A stretch of 39,077 bases of DNA from Aquabacterium soli (GTDB taxonomy: Bacteria; Pseudomonadota; Gammaproteobacteria; Burkholderiales; Burkholderiaceae_C). A program made the position numbers and the translations under genes. Where the stretch lies: positions 1-39,077 of the forward strand of contig NZ_RSED01000027.1 of NCBI RefSeq assembly GCF_003933735.1, given 5' to 3'. Below, one piece after another: positions 16,450 through 23,496 of the stretch. Under the pieces are notes generated by a model. That model made no database searches, was not told the origin of the DNA, and was given only the letters and a program-made list of their open reading frames with translations. Positions within the stretch are counted from its first letter, which is position 1. The number at the start of each line of letters is the position of its first letter.

Positions 16450-16749
16450 CCAGTTGGCGCCAATCGAATATTGACCAACCCGGGGTGCAGATGAATACAT
16501 GCACACCCCGGGCTGGATCCCAACCGTCGAGTCTTAGCGATGCTGGCTTGTCTATGACATCTATGCGGGTCGGGCCTCAATCCATTCAGCAGGTCCCGGG
16601 CTATCTACGACTTCACCGTCGATGGCCCACCCGGAACGCAGTCTCGCTTACCCGGTGGAGCTGTCTACGACTTTATTGGCAATGAACAGCTGAGTCATGG
16701 CCTGTGTCTGAGCGGCAGCAACTGAACTGTGCCAGCCCTTGACTCCCTG
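16450..16749. other. Intergenic region with possible gene remnant
   Basis: Three hundred bases between the convergent rdrB and DUF2130 genes. The first part holds the hairpin at 16479-16512. From about 16558 to the TGA at 16723-16725 one forward frame stays open without an ATG and reads protein-like text (IYDFTVDGPPGTQSRLPGG, then AVYDFIGNEQLSHGLCL). TCTACGACTT occurs twice, 60 bases apart. This could be the tail of a lost gene, but I cannot name a family. Confidence 0.25.
16479..16512 (+). terminator. GC-rich hairpin after rdrB
   Basis: CCCGGGGTG (16479-16487) pairs perfectly with CACCCCGGG (16504-16512) across a 16-base loop, 30 bases after the rdrB stop. No T tract follows, so intrinsic termination is uncertain; it could also act as an mRNA 3'-end stabiliser. 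Confidence 0.4.
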
Positions 16750-18387
16750 TCAATCTGACTCAGCGGGGCCTTCGGTCTTCAGCTCAGCAAACTTGGCAGC
16801 CATGGTGGGGTTGCCGCGTGTCAGCTTCTTGACAGTGAGATCTTCGGCCTTGTCGTTGGCCAGGCGCAGATTGTTGGCCGACTTGTAGAGCGCATCTTTG
16901 GTCTTCTCCAGGTCCTTTATCGCTTCGTCGATGCGCTTAACAGCTTCCTCGAAACCTTCGGAGGCAAGACGCCAGTTGCGGCCAAACGAGGTCTTGAAGT
17001 CTTCCAGCTGGGTCTCGAAGCGCGTGATGTCCACGTTCTGCGCTTTCACCAGGGCCAGCTCGGATTTGTAGTGAAGCGAGTTCATCGCCGCATTGCGCAG
17101 CAGCGTGGTCATGGGAATGAAGAACTGTGGTCGCACCACGTACATCTTCGGGTAGCGGTGCGAGACATCGACAATGCCGCTGTTGTAGAGCTCGTTCTCA
17201 GGCTCCAGTAAAGAGACCAGCACCGCGTATTCACAGCCTTTGTCCGTTCGGTCCTTGTCCAGTTCCTTGAAGAAGTCTTCGTTCTTTTTCTTGGTGGCCG
17301 TCTGGTCGTTCTCGTTTTTCATCTCGAACATGATCGAGACGATCTCGGTCCGTGCGTCGTCGCTCTCACGGAAGATGAAGTCGCCCTTGCTGCCGCTGCT
17401 GGCGTTGTTGTCCTTCTCGAAATAAGCGCGCGGAAAAGCGCTGGCGCGAATGCGGTTGAACTCGATTTCGCAGTGCTGCTCCAGTGTCTCGCCCACCATC
17501 TTGGTCGAGAGCTTGGCCTTCATGTCGCGCAGGCGCTCAATAGCTTCGTCGCGATCCTTGAGTTGGGTTTCGTACTTGTCCTTGAGCGATTTTTCGGCCA
17601 GTTCCTTTTCCAGCGCGGCGCGGTCCAGTTGGTTTTTGAACTTGTCCCGTTCTTGCTGAACCTTGCCCACGGCCTCGGTAATCGCCAATTGGTGGCTAAC
17701 TGACGTGGCATCCAATTGAGATTTCAGGGTCTGCAACGCCAACTCTTTGCTGGCAGCGTTTTTTTGCAACTCGCTTTCCAGCCGGGCCTGGGCCAGTTCG
17801 GCCTGGGCTTTCTGTTCAAGCTGGGTCTGGCGCAGTTGCTGCGCCAGATCGTCGCGCTGCTTTTGCGCATCGCTGACGGCGTCGTTCACGGCCAACTGGC
17901 GCACCACGGCTTCGCCGTCCAACTGGGCTTTGAGCCTCTGGATTTCCGCATCTTTGGCCGCAGCGGTTTTCTCCAGTTCGGCCTGCAGCCGCGCGGCGGC
18001 CAGCAGTTCGGCGCTTTGCTGCTCCTGCTGAGCTTGGGTCAGCTGGTTGAGCAACCCATCACGCTCTTTTTCCAGCCCGCTCAGGGCCTGGGTCACGGCC
18101 AACTGGCTGGCCAGGGCCGTCGCCTCCAGCTGGTTTTTCAGGTCCTGGATTTCGGCATCCTTGTTCGCAGCACTGCTTGTCAATTCACCGGCCATCCTGG
18201 CTTGTTCCAGCGCGATGGCGTTGCGCTTCTCCTGCTCGGCCAGTTGCAGCCGCTCGTGCAACTTTTTTTCTAAATCTTCGCGCAGCTTGTCGAACTCGCT
18301 GTCGCGCACCTGCTTCTGAATATCAGCATAGCCAGCTTCATCGATCTTGAATGCTTTCTTGCAGTGAGGGCAAATGATTTCGTGCAT
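16750..18387 (-). CDS. DUF2130 domain-containing coiled-coil protein
   Basis: A protein of 545 residues from the ATG at 18385-18387 ([20 protein letters not shown]). The longer frame upstream adds 26 residues of no family character. The N-terminus has a CPHC knuckle. Residues about 30-270 are a long alanine/glutamine/leucine-rich coiled coil with three internal repeats (blocks around [38 protein letters not shown] and [19 protein letters not shown]). The DUF2130 domain follows (about 290-500), with [27 protein letters not shown] and [17 protein letters not shown]. The strand/EMKNE pattern recalls PD-(D/E)XK nuclease folds, and nuclease activity has been suggested for this family. Its biological role is not established. 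It converges on rdrB and may be part of the island. Confidence 0.88.
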   Translation of the reverse strand: MHEIICPHCKKAFKIDEAGYADIQKQVRDSEFDKLREDLEKKLHERLQLAEQEKRNAIALEQARMAGELTSSAANKDAEIQDLKNQLEATALASQLAVTQALSGLEKERDGLLNQLTQAQQEQQSAELLAAARLQAELEKTAAAKDAEIQRLKAQLDGEAVVRQLAVNDAVSDAQKQRDDLAQQLRQTQLEQKAQAELAQARLESELQKNAASKELALQTLKSQLDATSVSHQLAITEAVGKVQQERDKFKNQLDRAALEKELAEKSLKDKYETQLKDRDEAIERLRDMKAKLSTKMVGETLEQHCEIEFNRIRASAFPRAYFEKDNNASSGSKGDFIFRESDDARTEIVSIMFEMKNENDQTATKKKNEDFFKELDKDRTDKGCEYAVLVSLLEPENELYNSGIVDVSHRYPKMYVVRPQFFIPMTTLLRNAAMNSLHYKSELALVKAQNVDITRFETQLEDFKTSFGRNWRLASEGFEEAVKRIDEAIKDLEKTKDALYKSANNLRLANDKAEDLTVKKLTRGNPTMAAKFAELKTEGPAESD

Positions 18388-18647
18388 GGAGTGTTTGGCA
18401 CTGAAGACCGTATAGCGAATGAATCTGGGCTGGATGCGCGCACGACCCACTGAATCTCTTCGCAACCCTCCTCGGAAAACACACTTTCGAGTCGTCTGGA
18501 TCGGGCGTGCGGGAGATGCTTACTCTACCTTTGGAATCGGTTGTCAGCCCTGCAGTAACTGAGCTGGCCACAGCGAGGCCTCGTCGGCGCGGTGCTTTTC
18601 GACAGGACAGTGGTCATTCAGCAAACGGTGCAGGGTTCAGTCACTGC

Positions 18648-19289
18648 CTAAGCGCCATAGGCCGCCATGAACACCCGCACAGCCTCGCGCAGAAGGGCCC
18701 TGTTTTCTGCGGACTCCGGCATCTCCAGCTTCAGCAGTCCGCGGATGTGGCCGGAGCCCATGAACATGGACAGGAACAGGTCTGCTGCCTGAAGCGGGTT
18801 CCGCACCTTCAGTGTGCCCGCTGAGTGAGCCCGGCGCAGGTAGGCAGCCAGCTCGCCGTTCACGCGCTCCGGGCCATCCTTGTAGAACGCACGGCAGATG
18901 TCCGGCTGCGCCCCCGCGACGCCGTAGACAGAGCGCAACGCGCCCAGTGCGTCGTCCCCGCGCGCAAGCGCGAGAAACCGGGCGCCGATCGCCAGCAGCG
19001 CTTGCTCCGGCTGGGCCGGGTCCAATGCCACGGCGCCAGGCACGCCAGCCACCACCGGCGCCGTCCTGTCGCGCACGACCGCCTGGAACAGGGCCTCCTT
19101 GGAGCCGAAGTTGTTGTACACGGTCATCTTGGACACACCGGCCTCCGCGGCGATGGCATCCACATTGGCACGCTCCAGGCCATGCTCGTTGAAGTGCCTT
19201 TGCGCTGCTTCCAGGATGCGCCTACCGCGCTCGGGATCGCGTGGCCGCCCGCGTTGGGGCTTTGGGGTCGGAGTCGTGGAAAAGGCCAT
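18648..19289 (-). CDS. TetR-family repressor
   Basis: A protein of 213 residues from the ATG at 19287-19289; the longer frame would run through the operator region. The N-terminal helix-turn-helix (residues about 15-65) has ILEAAQRHFNEHGLERANVD then AIAAEAGVSKMTVYNNFGSK, a textbook TetR DNA-binding domain. The C-terminal part is an alanine- and leucine-rich helical ligand/dimer domain of the TetR_C_33/AefR type (DICRAFYKDGPERVNGELA). It is divergent from the flavoprotein at 19443, and repeated TGGACTTG-containing sites lie between them, so it probably represses itself and that gene. The inducer is unknown. Confidence 0.9.
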   Translation of the reverse strand: MAFSTTPTPKPQRGRPRDPERGRRILEAAQRHFNEHGLERANVDAIAAEAGVSKMTVYNNFGSKEALFQAVVRDRTAPVVAGVPGAVALDPAQPEQALLAIGARFLALARGDDALGALRSVYGVAGAQPDICRAFYKDGPERVNGELAAYLRRAHSAGTLKVRNPLQAADLFLSMFMGSGHIRGLLKLEMPESAENRALLREAVRVFMAAYGA

Positions 19290-19300
19290 AGCGAAAATTA

Positions 19301-19357
19301 TTGGACTTGACAGTTCAATATATCTCAATAACATTAGTGGACTTGTTGGTACACTAA
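19301..19357 (+). promoter_or_regulatory. Divergent promoter with TetR operator candidates
   Basis: TGGACTTG occurs twice, at 19302-19309 and 19338-19345, 36 bases apart. Each copy lies inside a partial palindrome: TTGGAC/GTTCAA around the first, and TTAGTG (19334-19339) pairing perfectly with CACTAA (19352-19357) around the second. A forward promoter fits with TTGACA at 19307-19312, a 16-base spacer and TAACAT at 19329-19334, so the sites overlap the -35 and the start region. Binding by the adjacent TetR protein is an inference. Confidence 0.55.
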
Positions 19358-19442
19358 ATTAGGCCAGCACGACAAGCCCTGCTGACGCAACAGACGATCA
19401 GCGACTGAACCCTCACTCCATCCACCACACGGAGCCATCACC

Positions 19443-20336
19443 ATGGATGACGTCATCATCATCGGCGGCAGCTTTGCAGGCCTCGCCGCTGCCCTGCAGC
19501 TTGGCCGCGCCCGCCGCAAGGTCACCGTCCTCGATACCGGCCGGCCGCGCAATCGCTTCGCCGGCCACTCGCATGGCCTGCTTGGCCACGATCACAAGCC
19601 CCCGCTGGACATCCTGGCCGAGGCGCGGCAACAGCTGGCGCGCTATCCCACGATCAGGCTGGTCGTTGCCCGGGCCGACAGCATCTCGGGCAGCATCGAC
19701 GATTTCTCCGTCCTCACTGACGATGGCGAAAGCCTTCAGGCGCGCCGCCTGATCCTGAGCTATGGCGTCACCGACCAGATGCCTGATGTCCCGGGCTTTG
19801 CCGAAAGCTGGGGCACGTCCATCGTGCCCTGTCCCTATTGCGATGGCTTCGAAGCCGCCGGCCAGCATTGGGGCCTCGTCTGGTCCGGCCCTCAGTCGCA
19901 CAATCAGGCCAGACTGTTCCAACATTGGACCGACAAACTGACCGTCTTTGCCAATGGTCACGACATGCCTCCCGATGTCCAGGCCGATCTGGCGCGCCGC
20001 AACGTCGCTGTCGTCAATGGCCGGATCGTCGAGATCGCCCATCGCCAGGGCCATATCACCACCGTCAACCTCGATACGCATCGCAATATCGCGGTCGACG
20101 TCCTGTTCGCCCATCCGCGCAACAAGCCGTCCGCGAGCCTGCATGAATCACTTGGCCTCGATACGGTGGATACGCCTGCCGGCATTGTCCTCAAGGTAGA
20201 CGAGCGTCGGCAAACCGGCGTGCCCGGCATCTACGCCGCTGGCGACCTCGCCACGCCCTTCTTGCCCTCGGTCACCCAGGCATCATCGCAGGGCGCGATG
20301 GCGGGCATCTTTGCCCAGCAATCGATGCTGGTCTGA
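19443..20336 (+). CDS. Thioredoxin-reductase-like FAD/NAD(P) oxidoreductase
   Basis: A 297-residue flavoprotein of the thioredoxin reductase-like class-II pyridine nucleotide-disulfide family. IIIGGSFAGLAAALQLGRA (5-24) is the FAD-binding Rossmann motif. CPYCDG puts redox-active Cys130 and Cys133 in the usual CxxC place. GIYAAGDLATP near the C-terminus binds the FAD ribityl/phosphate. It is somewhat short compared with TrxB (about 315), and the NAD(P) motif after CPYCDG reads WGLVWSGPQSHNQA and not the GxGxxA form, so pyridine-nucleotide binding may be weak or altered. Small TrxR-like proteins of this kind often sit beside regulators and act on low-molecular-weight thiols or as oxidases of dithiol compounds. 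Convergent with the next TetR gene, 19 bases apart. Confidence 0.87.
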   Translation: MDDVIIIGGSFAGLAAALQLGRARRKVTVLDTGRPRNRFAGHSHGLLGHDHKPPLDILAEARQQLARYPTIRLVVARADSISGSIDDFSVLTDDGESLQARRLILSYGVTDQMPDVPGFAESWGTSIVPCPYCDGFEAAGQHWGLVWSGPQSHNQARLFQHWTDKLTVFANGHDMPPDVQADLARRNVAVVNGRIVEIAHRQGHITTVNLDTHRNIAVDVLFAHPRNKPSASLHESLGLDTVDTPAGIVLKVDERRQTGVPGIYAAGDLATPFLPSVTQASSQGAMAGIFAQQSMLV

Positions 20337-20355
20337 AAGGGCGCATTCCCTGTGG

Positions 20356-20898
20356 CTAAAGCTGGTCGTTCCCCGCAAGCCATAGCACCACTTTGTCCAT
20401 CTGCTGCGAAGTGTGCGGATGGGACAGCAGGCCTTCGACGACGTAGGTACCCACAGTGGCCATGACCGACGCTTTGGCGCGCGACATCCCTTTGGACACC
20501 ATTCGATCGACCAGCATCTGATCCAGCATGGCGTGGAAGCGGTCGTGCCAAACGCGGATCGTGTCGGACCGGTCCATGCGCGCATGAACCGTGGACACCA
20601 GCCTGCTGGTGCGTTGGAACTCCACCAGCAACCACTTCAACTGGGTTGACAGCGGCTGGTCCTGCTTGGTGGCCAACTGGGCGATCGCCTGGTTGACGTG
20701 GCGGTCCAGAACGGCCACCAGCAGATCATCCTTGTTGGCGAAATACCAGTACAGCGTGTTGGGCGCCACACCCGCCGCCTTGGCCACGGCAGCCATGGAC
20801 GTGGCCTCGTAGCCATCGACCAGGAACAGCCTGCAGGCCGCATCCTCGATCTGTCCACGTTTGACGTCGTGATCGACTTCTCTTTTGTTTCGGGCCAT
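20356..20898 (-). CDS. TetR-family repressor
   Basis: A 180-residue TetR protein. The DNA-binding domain spans residues about 14-60 (IEDAACRLFLVDGYEATSM, AAVAKAAGVAPNTLYWYFAN), followed by a helical effector domain. It is divergent from the three-gene operon beginning at about 20976. Two copies of the perfect palindrome TTGAATnnnATTCAA lie between, one in the promoter and one at its downstream edge. It most likely represses that operon and itself. The effector is unknown; the SDR and reductase targets suggest a hydrophobic or acyl-type compound. Confidence 0.9.
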   Translation of the reverse strand: MARNKREVDHDVKRGQIEDAACRLFLVDGYEATSMAAVAKAAGVAPNTLYWYFANKDDLLVAVLDRHVNQAIAQLATKQDQPLSTQLKWLLVEFQRTSRLVSTVHARMDRSDTIRVWHDRFHAMLDQMLVDRMVSKGMSRAKASVMATVGTYVVEGLLSHPHTSQQMDKVVLWLAGNDQL

Positions 20899-20920
20899 GG
20901 CTCAAGGTCTGTGTCGCGCC

Positions 20921-20971
20921 TTGAATGATATTCAACAAATGCTACACTCTTGTGTGTTGAATGTCATTCAA
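20921..20971 (+). promoter_or_regulatory. Promoter with twin TetR operators
   Basis: Operator 1 is TTGAATGATATTCAA (20921-20935) and operator 2 is TTGAATGTCATTCAA (20957-20971). The six-base arms are identical and the centres are 36 bases apart. TTGAAT of operator 1 also serves as a -35, with a 16-base spacer to TACACT (20943-20948). Transcription would start near 20955, inside or next to operator 2. Repression by the divergent TetR is inferred. Confidence 0.7.
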
Positions 20972-20975
20972 GATC

Positions 20976-21581
20976 ATGGCGAGCACCCTTTTTTCTGCCC
21001 CAGCGTTGACTGAAGCGGCCCTTCAGGCCATGAGCTTCAAGGAGTTGATGGCCTTGTTTGCAACGCTGCCCGCGCCAGAGCTGAGCGAGATGGACGGCGA
21101 GTTCGCCGCGGCTTTGCTCGCCCAACCTGGCGCGTTGGCTCAGATCATCGGCAACCTGACGGTCAACAACCCGCTGATGCCGGGCCGCTGGCTTTGCAAG
21201 GCATTCAGGCCCGTGTTTGAGCATTCCGGGCGCGGCTACAACGCTTTCGCGCACCTGGGGCGCAAGGTTCAGCGCTATCCCATGCAAACGCTGATCGCGC
21301 CTTCACGCTACGACGCACGCCCGGCTTACACCCTGGTGTACGCAGCCTATCGGTCAATGTGTGGGGCCATCCACATGGTGGACGAGGTCAGGCGGGTGGC
21401 ACCTGGCCTGTACCTGGGGATCGGCACATGGGGCTTCACCGCTCGGCAGCGGCAGGTGGCGTTGCCCTTTGTCCTGCGCGGCCCTGTCGCACCGTATGCC
21501 GGTGACATCGGCACCGCCAAGCGCGGATTCGATGTTCGCCAAGAGATCCCCGCACTCCAACACCAGACCAGGAAACCATGA
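20976..21581 (+). CDS. Hypothetical protein, first gene of SDR operon
   Basis: A protein of 201 residues if started at the ATG at 20976. The in-frame ATG at 20961 lies inside operator 2 and only a few bases from the predicted transcription start, so it is less likely. I do not recognise a named family. Residues about 60-180 contain strands and the segment DEVRRVAPGLYLGIGTWGF. This resembles a 'RDEIREVaPGlYLG' stretch seen in uncharacterised small proteins that accompany lipid or acyl metabolism genes, possibly lipocalin-like. There is no signal peptide. Its last four bases overlap the SDR start (ATGA), so the two are translationally coupled. Confidence 0.7.
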   Translation: MASTLFSAPALTEAALQAMSFKELMALFATLPAPELSEMDGEFAAALLAQPGALAQIIGNLTVNNPLMPGRWLCKAFRPVFEHSGRGYNAFAHLGRKVQRYPMQTLIAPSRYDARPAYTLVYAAYRSMCGAIHMVDEVRRVAPGLYLGIGTWGFTARQRQVALPFVLRGPVAPYAGDIGTAKRGFDVRQEIPALQHQTRKP

Positions 21582-22369
21582 GCACACCCCGCCGCAAAGC
21601 GCTGATCACGGGCGCATCCGCCGGCATCGGCGCCACGTTTGCCCGTCAACTGGCCGCGCAAGGCCACGATCTCTTACTGGTCGCCCGCCGCGGCGATCGG
21701 CTGCAGAGCCTGGCCGATGAGCTGTCCGGTCGCCACCAGGTGCAGTGTGAGGTCCTCTCTGTTGATCTGACGCGGGTGGATGCTTCGGCCACCGTGATGG
21801 CCCACCTGGACAAGCTGGGCTGGCACATCGACTTCCTTGTCAACAACGCCGGGCTGTCGGGGCACACCAAGTTTGCACAGACCCCTTGGTCGCAGGTGGG
21901 GGGCGAGATGCAGCTCATGATGACGGCGTTGACCGAGCTCACGCACCGCATCGCGCCAGGCATGATCGAGCGCCGTTGGGGGCGCATCATCAACGTGTCC
22001 TCGCTCGCGGCCTTGTCACCACCGGGTGAGAGCCTGCTTTACTCGGCGATCAAGTCGTACGTGCTGGTGTTGTCGCAGTCACTGGACATGGAGTTCAAGC
22101 CCCACGGGGTCCACGTGACAGCCTTGTGCCCGGGCTTCACGCACAGTGAATTCCACGATGTCATGGGCACGAGGAACATCGCCAACCACCTGCCAGGCAT
22201 CCTGTGGCAGCAGCCCGATGCCGTGGTCAAGGAGGCCCTGGCCGCAGTGATGGCAGGCAAGCCGGTGTGCGTACCCGGTTGGGTCAACAAGCTGCTGGCC
22301 GCCATCATGCGGCCCACCCCGCTCTGGCTCGGTTATCGTCTGGGCAAGGCCTTCAACCCTTTCAAGTGA
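21578..22369 (+). CDS. SDR-family NAD(P)-dependent oxidoreductase
   Basis: A 263-residue classical short-chain dehydrogenase/reductase. TGASAGIG (11-18) binds the dinucleotide, DFLVNNAG marks the strand-4 motif, IINVSS carries the catalytic Ser, and Tyr155-x3-Lys159 (YSAIK) is the active site. PGFTHSEF after strand 6 is typical. The basic residue pattern after strand 2 (LLVARRGDRL) favours NADP. The C-terminal tail (INKLLAAIMRPTPLWLGYRL-like) has a hydrophobic stretch, as in DltE-type SDRs. It is the middle gene of a three-gene operon, overlapping the upstream gene by 4 nt and followed after 9 bases by the reductase. The substrate is unknown. Confidence 0.93.
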   Translation: MSTPRRKALITGASAGIGATFARQLAAQGHDLLLVARRGDRLQSLADELSGRHQVQCEVLSVDLTRVDASATVMAHLDKLGWHIDFLVNNAGLSGHTKFAQTPWSQVGGEMQLMMTALTELTHRIAPGMIERRWGRIINVSSLAALSPPGESLLYSAIKSYVLVLSQSLDMEFKPHGVHVTALCPGFTHSEFHDVMGTRNIANHLPGILWQQPDAVVKEALAAVMAGKPVCVPGWVNKLLAAIMRPTPLWLGYRLGKAFNPFK

Positions 22370-22378
22370 CAGGCGACC

Positions 22379-23428
22379 ATGACGTGGATGATTTACGGCG
22401 CCAACGGCTACACGGGTGAACTCATCGCCCGGGAGGCGGTGGCCCGGGGCATGCGACCCATCCTGGCCGGACGCAACCGCGTCAAGGTCGAGGCGCTGGC
22501 CCAGGCTCTGAAGCTGCAGAGCTGCGTCTTCGACCTGGATGACGCAGGCACTGTGGCGGCCCATCTTCGCGGCGTTCGGTTGGTGCTTTTGACCGCGGGG
22601 CCTTTTTCGGCGACAAGCCAGCCCATGGCGCAAGCTTGCATCAAGGCCGGCGCGCACTACCTCGACATCACGGGCGAAATCGATGTGTTCGAGCAGTTGC
22701 ACCGTGCTGACCGTGCTGCGCGCGAGGCCGGCGTGGTGCTGTGCCCTGGCGTCGGCTTCGATGTCATCCCCACCGATTGTGTGGCGGCGGCACTCAAAGA
22801 GGCACTGCCCGATGCCACCGAACTGCGCCTGGGGTTCGACACCACCGTCAGCCTGTCGCCCGGCACGATGAAGACCACGCTGGAAAGCGCGCCTCAAGGC
22901 GGCCGCGTGCGACGCAACGGACACTTGCTGCAGGTGCCACTGGCCCATGAGACGCGGCGCATTGACTTTGGCCGGGGCGAACGCCTGGCGGTGGCCGTTC
23001 CATGGGGCGACGTGTCCACGGCATTCCACACCACCGGCATCCCCAACATCACGGTGTATGTACCCGCATCGCGGGCCTCGATCCTGGGCATGAAGCTGGG
23101 CAACTGGATGCGCCCCGTGATGAAGCTGGCTGTCGTGCAGCGTGCCCTGGCCGCTGTCGTGTCCATGGTGGTCAAGGGGCCTGACGAAGCCTCGCGTGCA
23201 CGCATGCCTGCCTACGTCTGGGGCGAAGCCATCAACGCCCATGGCGTGCGCAGGACGGCCCGCGTGACCACAGCCAACGGCTACAGCCTGACGGTGCCAG
23301 GCGCGTTGGCTGTCACGCAGTTCTTGCTGGACAAGGGCGCCTCACCGGGCTTCACCACACCGTCGCGGTTGATGGGGCACGGCCTGCTGGCGACATTGCC
23401 CGGCGGCAATCCGATGGTGATGGCGTGA
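22379..23428 (+). CDS. Saccharopine dehydrogenase-like / trans-acting enoyl reductase
   Basis: A 349-residue protein of the saccharopine dehydrogenase NADP-binding family. The N-terminus, MTWMIYGANGYTGELIAREA, carries the GANGYTG dinucleotide motif, followed by ILAGRNRVKVEALAQAL. HYLDITGEIDVFEQLH (about 98-113) and LCPGVGFDVIPTDCVA (about 121-136) are hallmarks of the branch that includes trans-acting enoyl reductases and many uncharacterised homologues, not of true lysine-pathway saccharopine dehydrogenase. It follows the SDR by 9 bases, and together they could catalyse successive reductions on a lipid-like substrate; that link is inference. Confidence 0.88.
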   Translation: MTWMIYGANGYTGELIAREAVARGMRPILAGRNRVKVEALAQALKLQSCVFDLDDAGTVAAHLRGVRLVLLTAGPFSATSQPMAQACIKAGAHYLDITGEIDVFEQLHRADRAAREAGVVLCPGVGFDVIPTDCVAAALKEALPDATELRLGFDTTVSLSPGTMKTTLESAPQGGRVRRNGHLLQVPLAHETRRIDFGRGERLAVAVPWGDVSTAFHTTGIPNITVYVPASRASILGMKLGNWMRPVMKLAVVQRALAAVVSMVVKGPDEASRARMPAYVWGEAINAHGVRRTARVTTANGYSLTVPGALAVTQFLLDKGASPGFTTPSRLMGHGLLATLPGGNPMVMA

Positions 23429-23449
23429 TGCTGCCTATGGCCTGAACGG

Positions 23450-23464
23450 TCGGAGCCCCTCCGA
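23450..23464. terminator. Possible bidirectional hairpin
   Basis: TCGGAG, a three-base CCC loop and CTCCGA form a tight hairpin in the 68-base gap between two convergent genes. No T tract is present, so termination is only suggested by position. Confidence 0.3.
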
Positions 23465-23496
23465 TCACGACAGGTTTCCTTCAGGCTTGGCAATGG

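Noticed and set aside
17520..18300. Repetitive sequence within the DUF2130 gene as a DNA repeat array
   Set aside because: The repetition is at protein level (coiled-coil blocks rich in Ala, Gln and Leu), with diverged DNA copies and no CRISPR-like spacing.
20961..20963. ATG as start of the first gene in the SDR operon
   Set aside because: It lies inside the second palindromic operator and within about 6 bases of the predicted transcription start; the ATG at 20976 is preferred.
22079..23242. A 387-codon open frame on the minus strand
   Set aside because: Antisense to the SDR and the saccharopine-dehydrogenase-like gene, which have clear motifs; the antisense product shows none.
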